43,952 nucleotides of DNA from Cupriavidus sp. 2SB. Lineage in GTDB: Bacteria > Pseudomonadota > Gammaproteobacteria > Burkholderiales > Burkholderiaceae. Under the pieces are notes generated by a model. It did no database searches, was not told where the DNA came from, and saw only the letters and a list, made by a program, of their open reading frames with translations. Position 1 is the first letter of the stretch. The number at the start of each line of letters is the position of its first letter. The stretch is taken from assembly GCF_005503625.1 (NCBI RefSeq), contig NZ_SCMX01000058.1:1-43952 (forward strand), written 5' to 3'. This document shows, piece after piece, positions 8,378 through 17,971 of this stretch. The position numbers were made by a program, and so were the translations under genes.

Positions 8378-8860
8378 TCAGAATTTCAGGAAGACGAAGG
8401 GATATGCTCCGAACACAAACAGGATTGCCGACAGCCAACCTGAAAATTCCGCACCTATGAAGCACCATTTGCCAGCGGCAGTATCTTTCAGAAGTTTTTT
8501 TGCCTCTGGCTCCCCAGGCCCAGGATGATTATCCCAAATCCTAAGCCTGGCATCGAGGTCCTTCATTCGCGAAAGTGCACCGAGAGAATTGAAGTACATA
8601 TCAAGAACGGCGAGCGCTAGGCCGACTGCAAAAAAGACAGCGGCGGGCACTCCTAGCAATCCAGACACCTTCTTAGCCGCATCCGTACTTGCATAAAGGG
8701 CGGCAGCACCTGCCAGCCCTGCGCCATTCACGAACGCTAAGTGCTTTACGGTTTCGATTGTCCAGACGTCGTGCTGTGAACGATGGTCTTCGCGCCAAGC
8801 TACCGCTGCGGCACGGATCCTTGTTCTGTATTCTCTAATACCAGCTTCGTCATGCCCCAT
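8378..8860 (-). CDS. Hypothetical membrane protein with about three TM segments
   Basis: A 160-aa protein. The first 45 residues are charged and soluble (REYRTRIRAAAVAWREDHRS). Three hydrophobic stretches follow: LAFVNGAGLAGAAALYAS, VPAAVFFAVGLALAVLDMYF and WLSAILFVFGAYPFVFLKF, the last ending at the C-terminus. A hydrophilic loop (LDARLRIWDNHPGPGEPEAK) separates the second and third. No family recognised. It lies 61 nt downstream of the helicase C-terminal ORF on the same strand and is probably in the same transcript. Membrane proteins are common effectors or anchors in defence operons, but nothing in this one shows a mechanism. Confidence 0.7.
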   Translation of the reverse strand: MGHDEAGIREYRTRIRAAAVAWREDHRSQHDVWTIETVKHLAFVNGAGLAGAAALYASTDAAKKVSGLLGVPAAVFFAVGLALAVLDMYFNSLGALSRMKDLDARLRIWDNHPGPGEPEAKKLLKDTAAGKWCFIGAEFSGWLSAILFVFGAYPFVFLKF

Positions 8861-8921
8861 CTGAATCTCGCGTAATTGAAAGCGGCACGAGGTACCGCAT
8901 GCACTAGCACGTCAAGAACGC

Positions 8922-11900
8922 CTACTGAAAGTTGACGCTGGTCTGCCATGCAACTTGTAAGCGCTCGCGACTGGCTGCTCTCAGCTTCAATAAGCCCAAC
9001 TCTCGCGCCATAAGCGTCAGTGCCGCTTCTTCGTCATGGCCATCGCCTCGCAGCTTGCTGGCAAGCGAAGTAAGCTCCGAAAGAGAGATTTCGTCCACTG
9101 AGCGCGCGTTACCGACCGGTGACCGCCGGAAGCCAATGACTTCAGTACCGTCACTTCCCTTCGGCCAGAAGAATGTACCAACGTCCTCCTTGCGCGCAAC
9201 GAACTGCGACTCAGCCAGACGAACGACGCGATCCTGAATGCGGGACCCCGTTCTCGACCAGCTGTGAGCTCGCGCAATACGTCGAGCGAGAACCTCATCC
9301 CGCACCGGCCCCTCAACCGAGATGACGTGCTCGATCATTCCAAGCAAGGTTGCATCGTAGTTTGCGTCGAAGAATGAATCTGGACTGATGGCATAACCCA
9401 CCATCAACAAATCAACTTCCACAAACGCGTCCACAGGATCGGTGGTCGGCGCTGCGGAAACAGGATGGTTGGAGGCGAAGACGGCTGGGCCGACTTCGAT
9501 ATCCTCGGTCTCCACTCGAGGGGAATCGGAACGTTGCGAGGCCTGCGGAGCGGCGGCGGGTTTCGTCATGGCAGCTTCAATTGCCGCCTTGGCCAGTGCC
9601 TCTGCTCGCTCGGCTTCTTCGTCTCGGGCCGCACGCTTTGCCGCTAGCAGCGCAGTGAGTTGCTGATGGATTTTCTCAGCAACGCCATTGGCGTCGATCC
9701 ACCAGTCGGTGGACCAGATGCGCACTATCTCCCATCCCAAGCCGCGAAGGACCTGTTCGCGAAGCTTGTCCCTGTCACGCGCGGTCGCAGAACGATGGTA
9801 GGTCGCCCCATCGCACTCCACCCCGGCCAAGTAGGATCCAGGTGCGTCGGGGTCTACGACACCAAGGTCAATGCGGAACGCGGATACACCCACTTGTGTA
9901 TGGAGATTCCAGCCCTTGGCAGTCAGTGCCGCATGGACCGACTGCTCAAACGGGCTATCAAAGCCGCCCAAGCTTCCGGCCACGGCCTCGCCCAAGGCGC
10001 GGGCACCCCGCTCCGCAAACTCCATGAAGTGCTTCAGGTCGCGCACCCCTGCAGCTTGTGTACGCGATAGGTCCAGTTGTTCCGGACGCAAACTTGAGAA
10101 CACTCTCAATTCGTGCCGAGCACGGGTGACGGCCACGTTCAAGCGTCGCTCGCCACCTTGCTTGTTCATGGGCCCGAAATTCATGGAAGCTTCACCGCTA
10201 ACAGTCGGGCCATAGGTGAGCGAGAAGTACATGATGTCTCGTTCGTCTCCCTGAACGCTTTCGAGGTTCTTGACGAAGATTGGTTCGAGCTCGGTATCCA
10301 TGAAGAACGGCTCAATGCTCGCGTCCTTTCGGCGCTCTTCATCCAGCAGGTCCATGATAAGGGTCTGCTGTTCGGTATTGAACGTAACAACACCAATGGT
10401 CAGCCCGGAATCACGGAATCCTGGCTGCTTCAGGCGCGCAACTAAATCTGCAACCAAGGCCTTTGCTTCTGGCTTGTTGATGCGCGCCCCGCCCTTCTCA
10501 TACAGCCCCTCTTTGATGAGATGGAAGCTGACGGCCCGGTCGTTCGTCACGGGGGACGGGAACGTTACAAGACCGCCTTCGTAATAGCGATGATTCGAGA
10601 ATGCGATGAGACTCTCATGACGACTGCGGTAATGCCAGGTCAAGTTCCGCGTAGGCAAGTTCGCAGCGATACACTCGTCGAGAATGCTCTCAAGGTCGCT
10701 CTCAACGTCCATGTCTTCCGAATCCGACTCCGCACGGTCAAAGAAGCTCGTGGGCGGAAGTTGCTTTGGATCGCCAACCATCACCACCTGCTTACCGCGA
10801 GCGATCGCTCCAATAGCATCCCAAACTGGAATCTGTGATGCCTCGTCGAAGACGACCAGGTCAAAGTCTGCCGAGTCCGACGACAAATACTGAGCGATGG
10901 ACAAAGGGCTCATCAAAAGGCATGGCGTCAACGACAGTACAGCGCCTGGCGCCTGACTCATCAGCTCGCGGAGGGGAAGATGCTTACTCTTCTTATTCAT
11001 CTCGTAGCGAAGCACGCCCCATTCCGAATCCCGCGACACACTCTTCTGCGTTGGCAACCCAGACGAAAGTCGGGCCCTGACCCAGGATTGCGTCAGTTTC
11101 GTAAAGCGTTCGTCAAGTTCCCGGAAGTCACGAATCCGTTTCTCATGTTCGGCAGACACGAAGTTGCGCAGCACATCATCGGCATCGACGACGGCGTTAA
11201 GCCACCAGCGGGCATACGCCGTGTCAAACATTTCGCGAATGTTGCCAGCCGCGACGGCACCATTTTCCACAGCGGCAACCAATGGCGCTAGACCAAGCGC
11301 GATGGCCTGGCCTCGCGCCTTGCGCCACGCGCACCACGCATTCAGTCGACCTTGTGAGTTGATGACCTGCGCTGCCTTATCCCCAATTTCTGCCGATGTG
11401 AGGTTCAGGATCGCTGCGTCATTCCCAGCAAGGCCACTCGCAATGGCAAACTCGCCAGCTGCCGCATCAAGCGCTGTTTTGGCATCTTCATACTGACGTC
11501 CGGCTACGGCAATGGGACCGCCCGCCTCCAACAGCATGTTTCCGGCGCCCAAAATGCGGCCAATGCATTCCCGAACCCCTGCCACACCTTCCGGCGTCGC
11601 CGCGAGCGGCGCAAGTGCAGCCAACAGCGACGAATGGAAAGCGTGGACGGCAGACACATCTGTTGGTTTTGTACGCAGGCCGGCCCAGAGGTTGGCAGTT
11701 CTTTGCGCCAAGTCAGCAAGACCACCTAGCTCCTGCTCCAGACGAACCAGCTTACGCATCCCTACGAGTGCGCGACCTGGCACCTCGCCGCACCGCCCCA
11801 TTTCGACGAATGTCAGGCCGCTGTCCGCCCACTTGTTTCCACCCTTGGCCTCTCGGAGCGCGGATTGATACACGGCAAACGACATGGCGATCGCCAAGTC

Positions 11901-12665
11901 GGTTTCGTAGCCAGCCCAGACGCCCGGCATGTCGACTGCCACACTTTCCAGCCTCGTGAGTTCTGCGCCCAGGCTGCGAAGCTCCTTCATTCGTACGAGG
12001 TCAGCTCGCGCGATATCACCACATGCACCCTGTGCGATGGGTTCCAATCCAACGTCTTCCCATTCCGCGCGATTGCGGGAGGCGGAGAGTGCCTTCTGAA
12101 AGGAGACGGATGCTCGAGCAACATCCAGGTCTGTTTCCAGGGAGTTCCAGACGCCTCCAGTCGAATACTTCAGGTCGGTGATTGCAATGACCTGCGTGCG
12201 GAGATCGTCGATTTTGACGAGGCATTGCACGTCATTTTCGATTGTCGGCTCTCCTGGGCCGTCGGCACCTTCCTTCAGCTTCTTGATGAGAGCCTTACGC
12301 TTCATCCAGCTCATTGGCCACGCCGAAGCCTCCACCTCGTCCAAGTCAGCCTTCAGCTGCTTGACGAATGCGCTAGTGAGCTTTGACTTGTATGGCAGCG
12401 AGAGCTTCCGTGTCTCGTCCGCAATCGTCGACACCAGCCCGACGCCATGCTGCAGCTTCTCGAGCACAGTTGACGCCCATGGTTCAGCCAGCTGCTCGGT
12501 AAGTTGTCGATGCCGCGTAAGAGTGGCAATGGCTTTCCGAATGGTCTCGATTCGCTCGACGTCCAAAGGCGCAGGTAGCGAAGCCAGAACTTCGCCGTGC
12601 TCCTGCACTAGTTGCACCGTTCGGTTCAGACCTTCGAAAACCTGCTTCGCATCCGGCTTCAGCAC
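8922..12665 (-). CDS. Helicase motor C-terminal half with PD-(D/E)XK nuclease and DUF3320 (split gene, part 2)
   Basis: A 1247-aa ORF holding the second half of a DUF4011-type helicase. Helical sequence occupies the first 500 residues. Motif II (VVFDEASQIP, Asp607-Glu608), VVMVGDPKQLPPTSFF, TWHYRSRHE, ESVQGDERD and NVAVTRARHELRVF are superfamily 1 motifs II-VI. A PD-(D/E)XK/Vsr-like domain follows at about 890-1000 (FRIDLGVVD, then GVECDGATYHRSATARDRDK), and a DUF3320-like domain ends the protein (SPDSFFDANYDATLLG). Walker A is absent because it lies in the upstream ORF. The start is a GTG (12665) overlapping the upstream TGA by 7 nt, without a Shine-Dalgarno sequence. The same frame stays open upstream to a TAG at 12728, reading DAAGRDWQFVLKPD. 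This suggests a -1 shift in one ancestral gene of about 2200 codons. Related single-chain helicase-nucleases are reported as phage defence proteins. Confidence 0.88.
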   Translation of the reverse strand: MLKPDAKQVFEGLNRTVQLVQEHGEVLASLPAPLDVERIETIRKAIATLTRHRQLTEQLAEPWASTVLEKLQHGVGLVSTIADETRKLSLPYKSKLTSAFVKQLKADLDEVEASAWPMSWMKRKALIKKLKEGADGPGEPTIENDVQCLVKIDDLRTQVIAITDLKYSTGGVWNSLETDLDVARASVSFQKALSASRNRAEWEDVGLEPIAQGACGDIARADLVRMKELRSLGAELTRLESVAVDMPGVWAGYETDLAIAMSFAVYQSALREAKGGNKWADSGLTFVEMGRCGEVPGRALVGMRKLVRLEQELGGLADLAQRTANLWAGLRTKPTDVSAVHAFHSSLLAALAPLAATPEGVAGVRECIGRILGAGNMLLEAGGPIAVAGRQYEDAKTALDAAAGEFAIASGLAGNDAAILNLTSAEIGDKAAQVINSQGRLNAWCAWRKARGQAIALGLAPLVAAVENGAVAAGNIREMFDTAYARWWLNAVVDADDVLRNFVSAEHEKRIRDFRELDERFTKLTQSWVRARLSSGLPTQKSVSRDSEWGVLRYEMNKKSKHLPLRELMSQAPGAVLSLTPCLLMSPLSIAQYLSSDSADFDLVVFDEASQIPVWDAIGAIARGKQVVMVGDPKQLPPTSFFDRAESDSEDMDVESDLESILDECIAANLPTRNLTWHYRSRHESLIAFSNHRYYEGGLVTFPSPVTNDRAVSFHLIKEGLYEKGGARINKPEAKALVADLVARLKQPGFRDSGLTIGVVTFNTEQQTLIMDLLDEERRKDASIEPFFMDTELEPIFVKNLESVQGDERDIMYFSLTYGPTVSGEASMNFGPMNKQGGERRLNVAVTRARHELRVFSSLRPEQLDLSRTQAAGVRDLKHFMEFAERGARALGEAVAGSLGGFDSPFEQSVHAALTAKGWNLHTQVGVSAFRIDLGVVDPDAPGSYLAGVECDGATYHRSATARDRDKLREQVLRGLGWEIVRIWSTDWWIDANGVAEKIHQQLTALLAAKRAARDEEAERAEALAKAAIEAAMTKPAAAPQASQRSDSPRVETEDIEVGPAVFASNHPVSAAPTTDPVDAFVEVDLLMVGYAISPDSFFDANYDATLLGMIEHVISVEGPVRDEVLARRIARAHSWSRTGSRIQDRVVRLAESQFVARKEDVGTFFWPKGSDGTEVIGFRRSPVGNARSVDEISLSELTSLASKLRGDGHDEEAALTLMARELGLLKLRAASRERLQVAWQTSVNFQ

Positions 12666-15538
12666 GAATTGCCAGTCACGACCGGCAGCATCCGGAGGGT
12701 CTTCGCCAGCAAAGCAAGGGCCGTTCTAACTTTCCCGTCCAATGGAGTCTGAGGCAAGCCGACCGCACTTACGAACTCCGATGCAGACGTGTGGTACTGC
12801 TCAACGACCGGCTTCATCGCAGCAGACTTCGAGAGCAAGGTGGTCTGCCAACCAGGCGACCATTCACTATTAGCGACGTGAGCGAGCGGGGATGTGGTGA
12901 GATTTCGCTCGCCAACAGCTTTCGCGTTCACATCAAGCAGGTCGGCAGCGTTGCGCAGCATGTCAAGCGCGCTTCTATCGTGTACCTCTGCTCCCGGCCA
13001 GGACAGCTCAACCATCGGCAGTTCTCTGCCAGCGACGACTACTCCGATGGCTTGATAAGCGCTCAAACCGTTGGCATGACGGGCATGCAGGCGCTCGACA
13101 TAGCGATTCAACTGTGCACGCACAGCACCCAATCGTTCTGCCTCAGCGATCCAGTCGTCCGGTTCAACCGCGTTGGCTGCATCCCAAGACTTTCGAAGCT
13201 GTTCGAGCACTTCGAACTTCCGGGCCTTGCTGGAATGTAGTTCCAGGCAGAAGCCGCCGAGTCCGACATCTTTTAATCGGCGATAGACAACGTCCAGCGC
13301 CGCCATCTTCTCGGAGACAAACAGCACGCGCTTTCGCTCGGCCAGGCATTGCGCAATGAGGTTGGCGATGGTCTGACTCTTGCCGGTACCGGGAGGTCCA
13401 ATCAGGACGAAGTCCTTGCCCTTGCTTGCAGCAGCGACTGCCGACAACTGGGATGAGTCGGCAGGGAGCGGACAGAAGGTATCTTGCGGCGGGAGTTCTC
13501 GGTCGAGGTTCCTGGCTTCGGGGAACTCGATGGGGCTCGGGTAGACATCTCGTGGTGTATCGATGAGATGCTTAACCACCGGGCTCTGCTTCAATTGGTC
13601 GGTACGCTCTACCAAGTCCTTCCACATCAGGTACTTTGCAAACGAGAAGGAGGACAGTACGACGTCGTCGACCACCTCCCAGCCCTTGATGTCCTTGACT
13701 GCGTCGGAGACACGATCCCAGATGGCGGCCACATTGAGGCCGGAATCGTCCTTCGGCAGTTCGCCTTCCACCACGTCCAACGACAAATCGAAGTCCTGGC
13801 GGAGCATCTCAATTAGCGTGGGATTGAAGCGTGGCTCGTCATCATGCAACAGAATGCTGAACCCCGAGCGTGCGTTCTTTCGCTCAAGGCTAACTGGCAC
13901 CAAAATGAGCGGCGCGCGAAAGCGTTTATCGTCGGTGGCTTCTCGCGTCCATGACAAGAAACCCAGCGCCAGAAACAGCGTATTGGAGCCGCCCTCCTGA
14001 AGGGCCGCCCGCGAGGATCGATAGAGCTCGGTCAGTCGGGCTTCCATGTCTTCAGGCGTGATTCCGATAAAGACTTCCTTCCGCTTGAGGGCATCGAGAG
14101 CGTGCTGCCGACGCACGTTCTCACGCTCCCGCGCTTCATGAAGCGCCTGACTCCGAGGATCGTTGCCTTCCATAAGCTGCGGACGCGGCAGCAGCTTGAT
14201 TGCATGCCCCTCGGACAGCAGGTCTTCCAGCTCGTTGGGATCCGGCGCATCCAGCTTGACCGCCTTCTTCGTTGCCTTGAAGTTGAGCAGATTGTTCCGC
14301 AACGAGAGATCGAGCAGTTTCCGTTGCCACCGGGTCAACCGGTCTTCGGGCCGCTCCGGAGTTTCACCCTCCGATGGCTGGTGGATGTCTTCCGGAAGGT
14401 CTGGTGCATCCTCGAAATCCGGTTCAACGCTCCCAGCTTGTGCCGCAGGCTCGACGACCGTCGCGGCCTCACTGCTGGCCAAAGGCTTGATGCGCTGAAG
14501 GCGCGCGCGCCGGATGTCGACTGCCAGTCCAAATTTTTGCTCTTCTGCTTCGGAGATTTTCTCTGCGCCCTTCTCCACCGCATAGCTAAATTTTGGCAGC
14601 GGGCGATGAGTTGCCAGCGTCGTCTCGAACAGCACCAGTTCTTTGAGCCTCACCCGCTTCCGCAGCGCCGTTACATCGTCGACTACCGCAGTGGTGAACT
14701 CCTCTGGCTTTAGCCAGACGCCGGCGAATGCATGGCCCTCCGTGAACACGGCGATAGGGTGCAGCCCGGCCTGCTCCAGCGCAGCACAAAACAACAGGGT
14801 AAGGTCCAGGCAGGTCGCAAGGCCGGAGTCTGCAATCTGACCGGGGCCACGGACCTTTTGGCCCGTCCGCTCAAAGCTGGCCGGCGGAAGCGCATAGTCG
14901 AGCCCCATTGAACCGACTGCGGTCCACACTGCAGAAGTCAGTTCCCAAGCGCGTTTTGCGCCATTCGTGTAGCCATCAATGGCTCCGCTCTTGCCCGCTT
15001 TGCGAAGGACCTCCGATGTTTGCTTAAGCAGCCGCTCTACTGCCGGTTCATTAGGTTGCACGAACGCCGCAACCATATCGGGCAAATAGGATATCCCGCC
15101 CCATTGGTTTCGGGGAAGCAACTCGACGTGCATTTCAGCGACCGCCAACTCTTCGGACTCCTGAGTCAAGAGGCGGAAGGTAACAACAGCCTTCTCTGCT
15201 TCCGTAAGACGGCCTAGCAGAGCTCCATCCAACGGAATATCAAGGTCAGAAACGCGTAGAGTCTGCTCCGAACCCAGACGATCCAGATGCCAAGTCTTGG
15301 CTTTGAGGAACGCAGGTTCAGAAGTCGCAACCAGGCGGAGCGTCTGGTAGTCAACCTTCGTATCGTTGAGTACGGTAAGTTCGCGGATCGCAGGAACGGC
15401 GTTCTGAAAATCCGCCAGATTGATCTTGGCCGCCAGCGTGGCAACAATCTTTACGCGCGGAAGCTCCTCAGCTGCCGGCTGTTGTTCGGTGTGCAGGTTG
15501 TCCATCCAGCCCGTCCAAATGCTTAATCTGGTCTGCAT
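12659..15538 (-). CDS. DUF4011 helicase N-terminal half with Walker A (split gene, part 1)
   Basis: A 959-aa ORF. Residues 1-400 form an N-terminal region with a transglutaminase-like segment (DSGLATCLDLTLLFCAALEQ). Then comes the DUF4011-type core (DRLTRWQRKLLDLSLRNNLL, LPRPQLMEG) and an AAA_11 region with Walker A GPPGTGKS (714-721, Lys720) followed by VLFVSEKMAALDVVYRRL. The ORF ends at MLPVVTGNSC after about 240 further helical residues, before any helicase motif II. Motif I and motif II belong to one RecA fold, so this polypeptide alone cannot form a normal motor. The downstream ORF overlaps by 7 nt and supplies the rest. The family is usually one chain near 2000 residues; the two parts sum to 2206. 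The start at 15538 is uncertain: MDNLHTEQQP (about 11 codons in) is an alternative. Confidence 0.87.
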   Translation of the reverse strand: MQTRLSIWTGWMDNLHTEQQPAAEELPRVKIVATLAAKINLADFQNAVPAIRELTVLNDTKVDYQTLRLVATSEPAFLKAKTWHLDRLGSEQTLRVSDLDIPLDGALLGRLTEAEKAVVTFRLLTQESEELAVAEMHVELLPRNQWGGISYLPDMVAAFVQPNEPAVERLLKQTSEVLRKAGKSGAIDGYTNGAKRAWELTSAVWTAVGSMGLDYALPPASFERTGQKVRGPGQIADSGLATCLDLTLLFCAALEQAGLHPIAVFTEGHAFAGVWLKPEEFTTAVVDDVTALRKRVRLKELVLFETTLATHRPLPKFSYAVEKGAEKISEAEEQKFGLAVDIRRARLQRIKPLASSEAATVVEPAAQAGSVEPDFEDAPDLPEDIHQPSEGETPERPEDRLTRWQRKLLDLSLRNNLLNFKATKKAVKLDAPDPNELEDLLSEGHAIKLLPRPQLMEGNDPRSQALHEARERENVRRQHALDALKRKEVFIGITPEDMEARLTELYRSSRAALQEGGSNTLFLALGFLSWTREATDDKRFRAPLILVPVSLERKNARSGFSILLHDDEPRFNPTLIEMLRQDFDLSLDVVEGELPKDDSGLNVAAIWDRVSDAVKDIKGWEVVDDVVLSSFSFAKYLMWKDLVERTDQLKQSPVVKHLIDTPRDVYPSPIEFPEARNLDRELPPQDTFCPLPADSSQLSAVAAASKGKDFVLIGPPGTGKSQTIANLIAQCLAERKRVLFVSEKMAALDVVYRRLKDVGLGGFCLELHSSKARKFEVLEQLRKSWDAANAVEPDDWIAEAERLGAVRAQLNRYVERLHARHANGLSAYQAIGVVVAGRELPMVELSWPGAEVHDRSALDMLRNAADLLDVNAKAVGERNLTTSPLAHVANSEWSPGWQTTLLSKSAAMKPVVEQYHTSASEFVSAVGLPQTPLDGKVRTALALLAKTLRMLPVVTGNSC

Positions 15539-15783
15539 ACGGAGACCAGAAAGCGAGAATTCGTCGAATCGGCCAAGCTGGATACTGCAAGGTTAATGCA
15601 TCACAACCAATACATTTTTCTGCCCAGCAGTCGCGCTTGCCGAGTTAAGGTGACCCCTTAGTCGGCAGAAATGGTGGCACAGAATTGGCCGGCGTTCCAT
15701 ACCACATTCGGGGTGGAACGCCCTGAAGACCTCGCTATCCGGCAAGGATAGTGACGCTTGCCTCACGAAAATGAGGAGCATTC

Positions 15784-16977
15784 TCAGTGGGGCGGCGGGC
15801 TCCGGAAAGGTTCGATAGCCTTAAACACTCCGGTCTTGCTCATTGTGCGACGAAGCTCGAACCGGGCAAGACTCTCTGTGACTTCGATTTGGTCGAGGTG
15901 GTCAAAATCGTTATGGCTCCACACCTCGCGCGGAACAACGACGGAGAGCAGATATTCATCCTGTAGACGCCCCGTGGCACCACTATGCCTTTGCGAATAT
16001 CCTGATGCGATGACGGTGGTGGCTATCGGCAGCGCAGCGAACACCTCTCCGATAAGCCGAAAGATGACCGCATGGACATGCTCCATGTAGAGCTTCTGGA
16101 CTTTCGTCGCCGACATGCCCTTGACTGAGAGTTTCAATCCGCGGGATGGCACAGTCGCGACCTTGTTCGGCATGCCCTCCACTTCGGGGAGATCAACATC
16201 AAGCATGACGGTGGCGCCACCATCTAGAACTTCGAAAGCGACTTCTGTCTCTCGCGGCCATCCAATATCTGCAAGCACCTCTTCCAGCCATTGCTCCATT
16301 GCCGTCGTATCCACATAGATATGCTTCTCAATGAACTCCCTGCGCACACCTGCCGCTTGGTGGAACTTCTCTCGTTTTTCCTGCCATTTCTGCGTGTCGG
16401 CATTGAAGGCATCCACCTTCTGGCGATGGTTCTCTTCCGCACGAAGGCGCCGTTTCTTGAACAGCTTGTCGAGAAGGCCGAGCTTGAGTGCCGCCGGCAT
16501 AGTTGGAGCAGGTACATCGAAGGCTGGCATCTCGAATCGCGGAACCTGGTTGCAGTTCGGCGTTTCGAGATGAACCGTCGCCACGCTTTCTACCTCGGCA
16601 TTGATGTCATCGCACTTGCTTTGAATCAGGCCCAGCAGGCCATCCTTATGTTGCTTCTTGGCAAGTTCTACGAGGTGCTCGTCGACCAACGCCCCGCTTT
16701 CGTCGCGAAAGACTAGCTGGCCGTCCTCGCCAACAGAGCAAGACATACTGACTTTGGTAGTCGCGGCGGGTGGCGCCACCACTCGAGTAGCCCGCTGGGG
16801 TCGGCTTATGGTCTGACTCGACGAAAAGCCAGCAAAGCTCGTATTGACTCGTGTGCCACGCTTGCTGATGCCCACCGAAGCACCTCGCGGACCCAACGTC
16901 CAGCCAACCCCAGACCCACTAAGATTCATTCGAACCCCGGGAGCAAGCTTTATTGATTTCCGGAATCTAACGGCCAT
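15784..16977 (-). CDS. DUF4236 domain protein
   Basis: A 397-aa protein whose first 55 residues (MAVRFRKSIKLAPGVRMNLS, then GVGWTLGPRGASVGISKRGT) are a textbook DUF4236 domain, a short beta-rich module of unknown function. The rest is a family-specific region with a charged helical middle (KLFKKRRLRAEENHRQKVDA) and an alpha/beta C-terminus (VMLDVDLPEVEGMPNKVATV, LPIATTVIASGYSQ). Ten further codons are open upstream, but the ATG at 16977 matches the domain start and follows AGGGGATAGG. It precedes the helicase gene by about 245 nt on the same strand. DUF4236 proteins often occur in variable regions. No catalytic motif seen. Confidence 0.85.
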   Translation of the reverse strand: MAVRFRKSIKLAPGVRMNLSGSGVGWTLGPRGASVGISKRGTRVNTSFAGFSSSQTISRPQRATRVVAPPAATTKVSMSCSVGEDGQLVFRDESGALVDEHLVELAKKQHKDGLLGLIQSKCDDINAEVESVATVHLETPNCNQVPRFEMPAFDVPAPTMPAALKLGLLDKLFKKRRLRAEENHRQKVDAFNADTQKWQEKREKFHQAAGVRREFIEKHIYVDTTAMEQWLEEVLADIGWPRETEVAFEVLDGGATVMLDVDLPEVEGMPNKVATVPSRGLKLSVKGMSATKVQKLYMEHVHAVIFRLIGEVFAALPIATTVIASGYSQRHSGATGRLQDEYLLSVVVPREVWSHNDFDHLDQIEVTESLARFELRRTMSKTGVFKAIEPFRSPPPH

Positions 16978-17118
16978 CGACCTATCCCCTGCGCGTACTG
17001 TTATCAAAATTAGCGCACGTGATGATATACCGTCAGATTTCCCAACCCTGGGAACCGGGCACCACCCCCCCCTTTGGTGGTAGCAACGAGCTTCGCAAAG
17101 CGGGAAGCAGCGTTATGG

Positions 17119-17643
17119 TCATCCGAACTGGGCATCCAGCTTGACGCGCAATTCCGAAAGAACTGTGTCTTCGGCAATGCCATGTGTCGGGTCGGTGCGG
17201 ACTACATGCGCACTTGTCCAGCCTGGCCACTCTTCCGGTGAGTCGTCCACTGCGATCCAGCGGGCAGGATTTCTCCGACTAACGTCCAAAAGGACCTGCT
17301 CTGGTCGCGACTTGCTTTGGAACCAAGCCTTGCGCATTTCCCGTCGATGGAAGGTTCCACCGATGCAGCGCTCTTGTAGAGTCGGCGACAGTCTCGCCTT
17401 GGCGTGATCGTACCCGCCTTTGATGAGCAGCCAGGAGGTGGACAGCACAATCTTCACCTCGGGATAGGGAGCCAGAAGTTCATCCAGGAGGGGGACATGC
17501 TCAAACAAGCTGTGACCTGGATGATGCAGAAGTTCAATGCCATTTCTGGTTCGGTAGACCGAATCGGGATGAGCGACCCCATCATAGTCAAGGTAGAGCA
17601 CAAGTAGCGGTTGGACCGACGATGATTCTGAGGTCACCGCCAT
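17119..17643 (-). CDS. HAD-superfamily protein (Swiss-army-knife RNA repair type)
   Basis: A 174-aa HAD-fold protein. LVLYLDYDGVAHPD (about residues 13-26) is HAD motif I, DxDG, with the nucleophile Asp and acid/base Asp. KIVLSTSWL supplies the motif II Thr/Ser, and WIAVDDSPEEWPG is motif IV with the metal-binding acidic pair. The short cap-less layout matches the HAD_SAK family associated with RNA-repair or nucleic-acid end-processing genes; phosphatase activity is likely, the substrate unknown. The ORF is open further upstream, but the ATG at 17643 has GGGAGA about 7 nt before it. It lies about 140 nt upstream of the DUF4236 gene on the same strand. Confidence 0.8.
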   Translation of the reverse strand: MAVTSESSSVQPLLVLYLDYDGVAHPDSVYRTRNGIELLHHPGHSLFEHVPLLDELLAPYPEVKIVLSTSWLLIKGGYDHAKARLSPTLQERCIGGTFHRREMRKAWFQSKSRPEQVLLDVSRRNPARWIAVDDSPEEWPGWTSAHVVRTDPTHGIAEDTVLSELRVKLDAQFG

Positions 17644-17971
17644 AGCGCCATCTCCCAATGTGCGGCACATGTGCTTCGCCCCCAACACTTCACCGGATTC
17701 ATGCTCGCTCCCTTCATGACTGAGCGATTATGTGGGGCGCCATTGCTCACGGCAATGCTTTGCGCCGTCCTCTGGCTGCGAATTTCAACAAGCGGCAACA
17801 TTGCGCCGGTCGCACGAGGACATTCCGGTATTTGGCTTACGTGGGTTCACAGTACATTGCTCGATGAGAGCCATTGGACCAACGGCTTGTGATCCGCAGT
17901 GACGCCTTCACCCTTCGCTTATCAGCCGCGAAGGTGAGAAATTTTGTGCGCGCGGCAAGGATGCTCGAACG

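Noticed and set aside
12659..12728. Programmed -1 frameshift site in the helicase overlap
   Set aside because: The frame relation is right, but no X XXY YYZ slippery heptamer is found in the zero frame of the overlap, so I did not claim programmed frameshifting.
15540..15783. Possible small gene between DUF4236 and helicase
   Set aside because: Only a 62-codon minus-strand frame with no ribosome-binding site; treated as a spacer.
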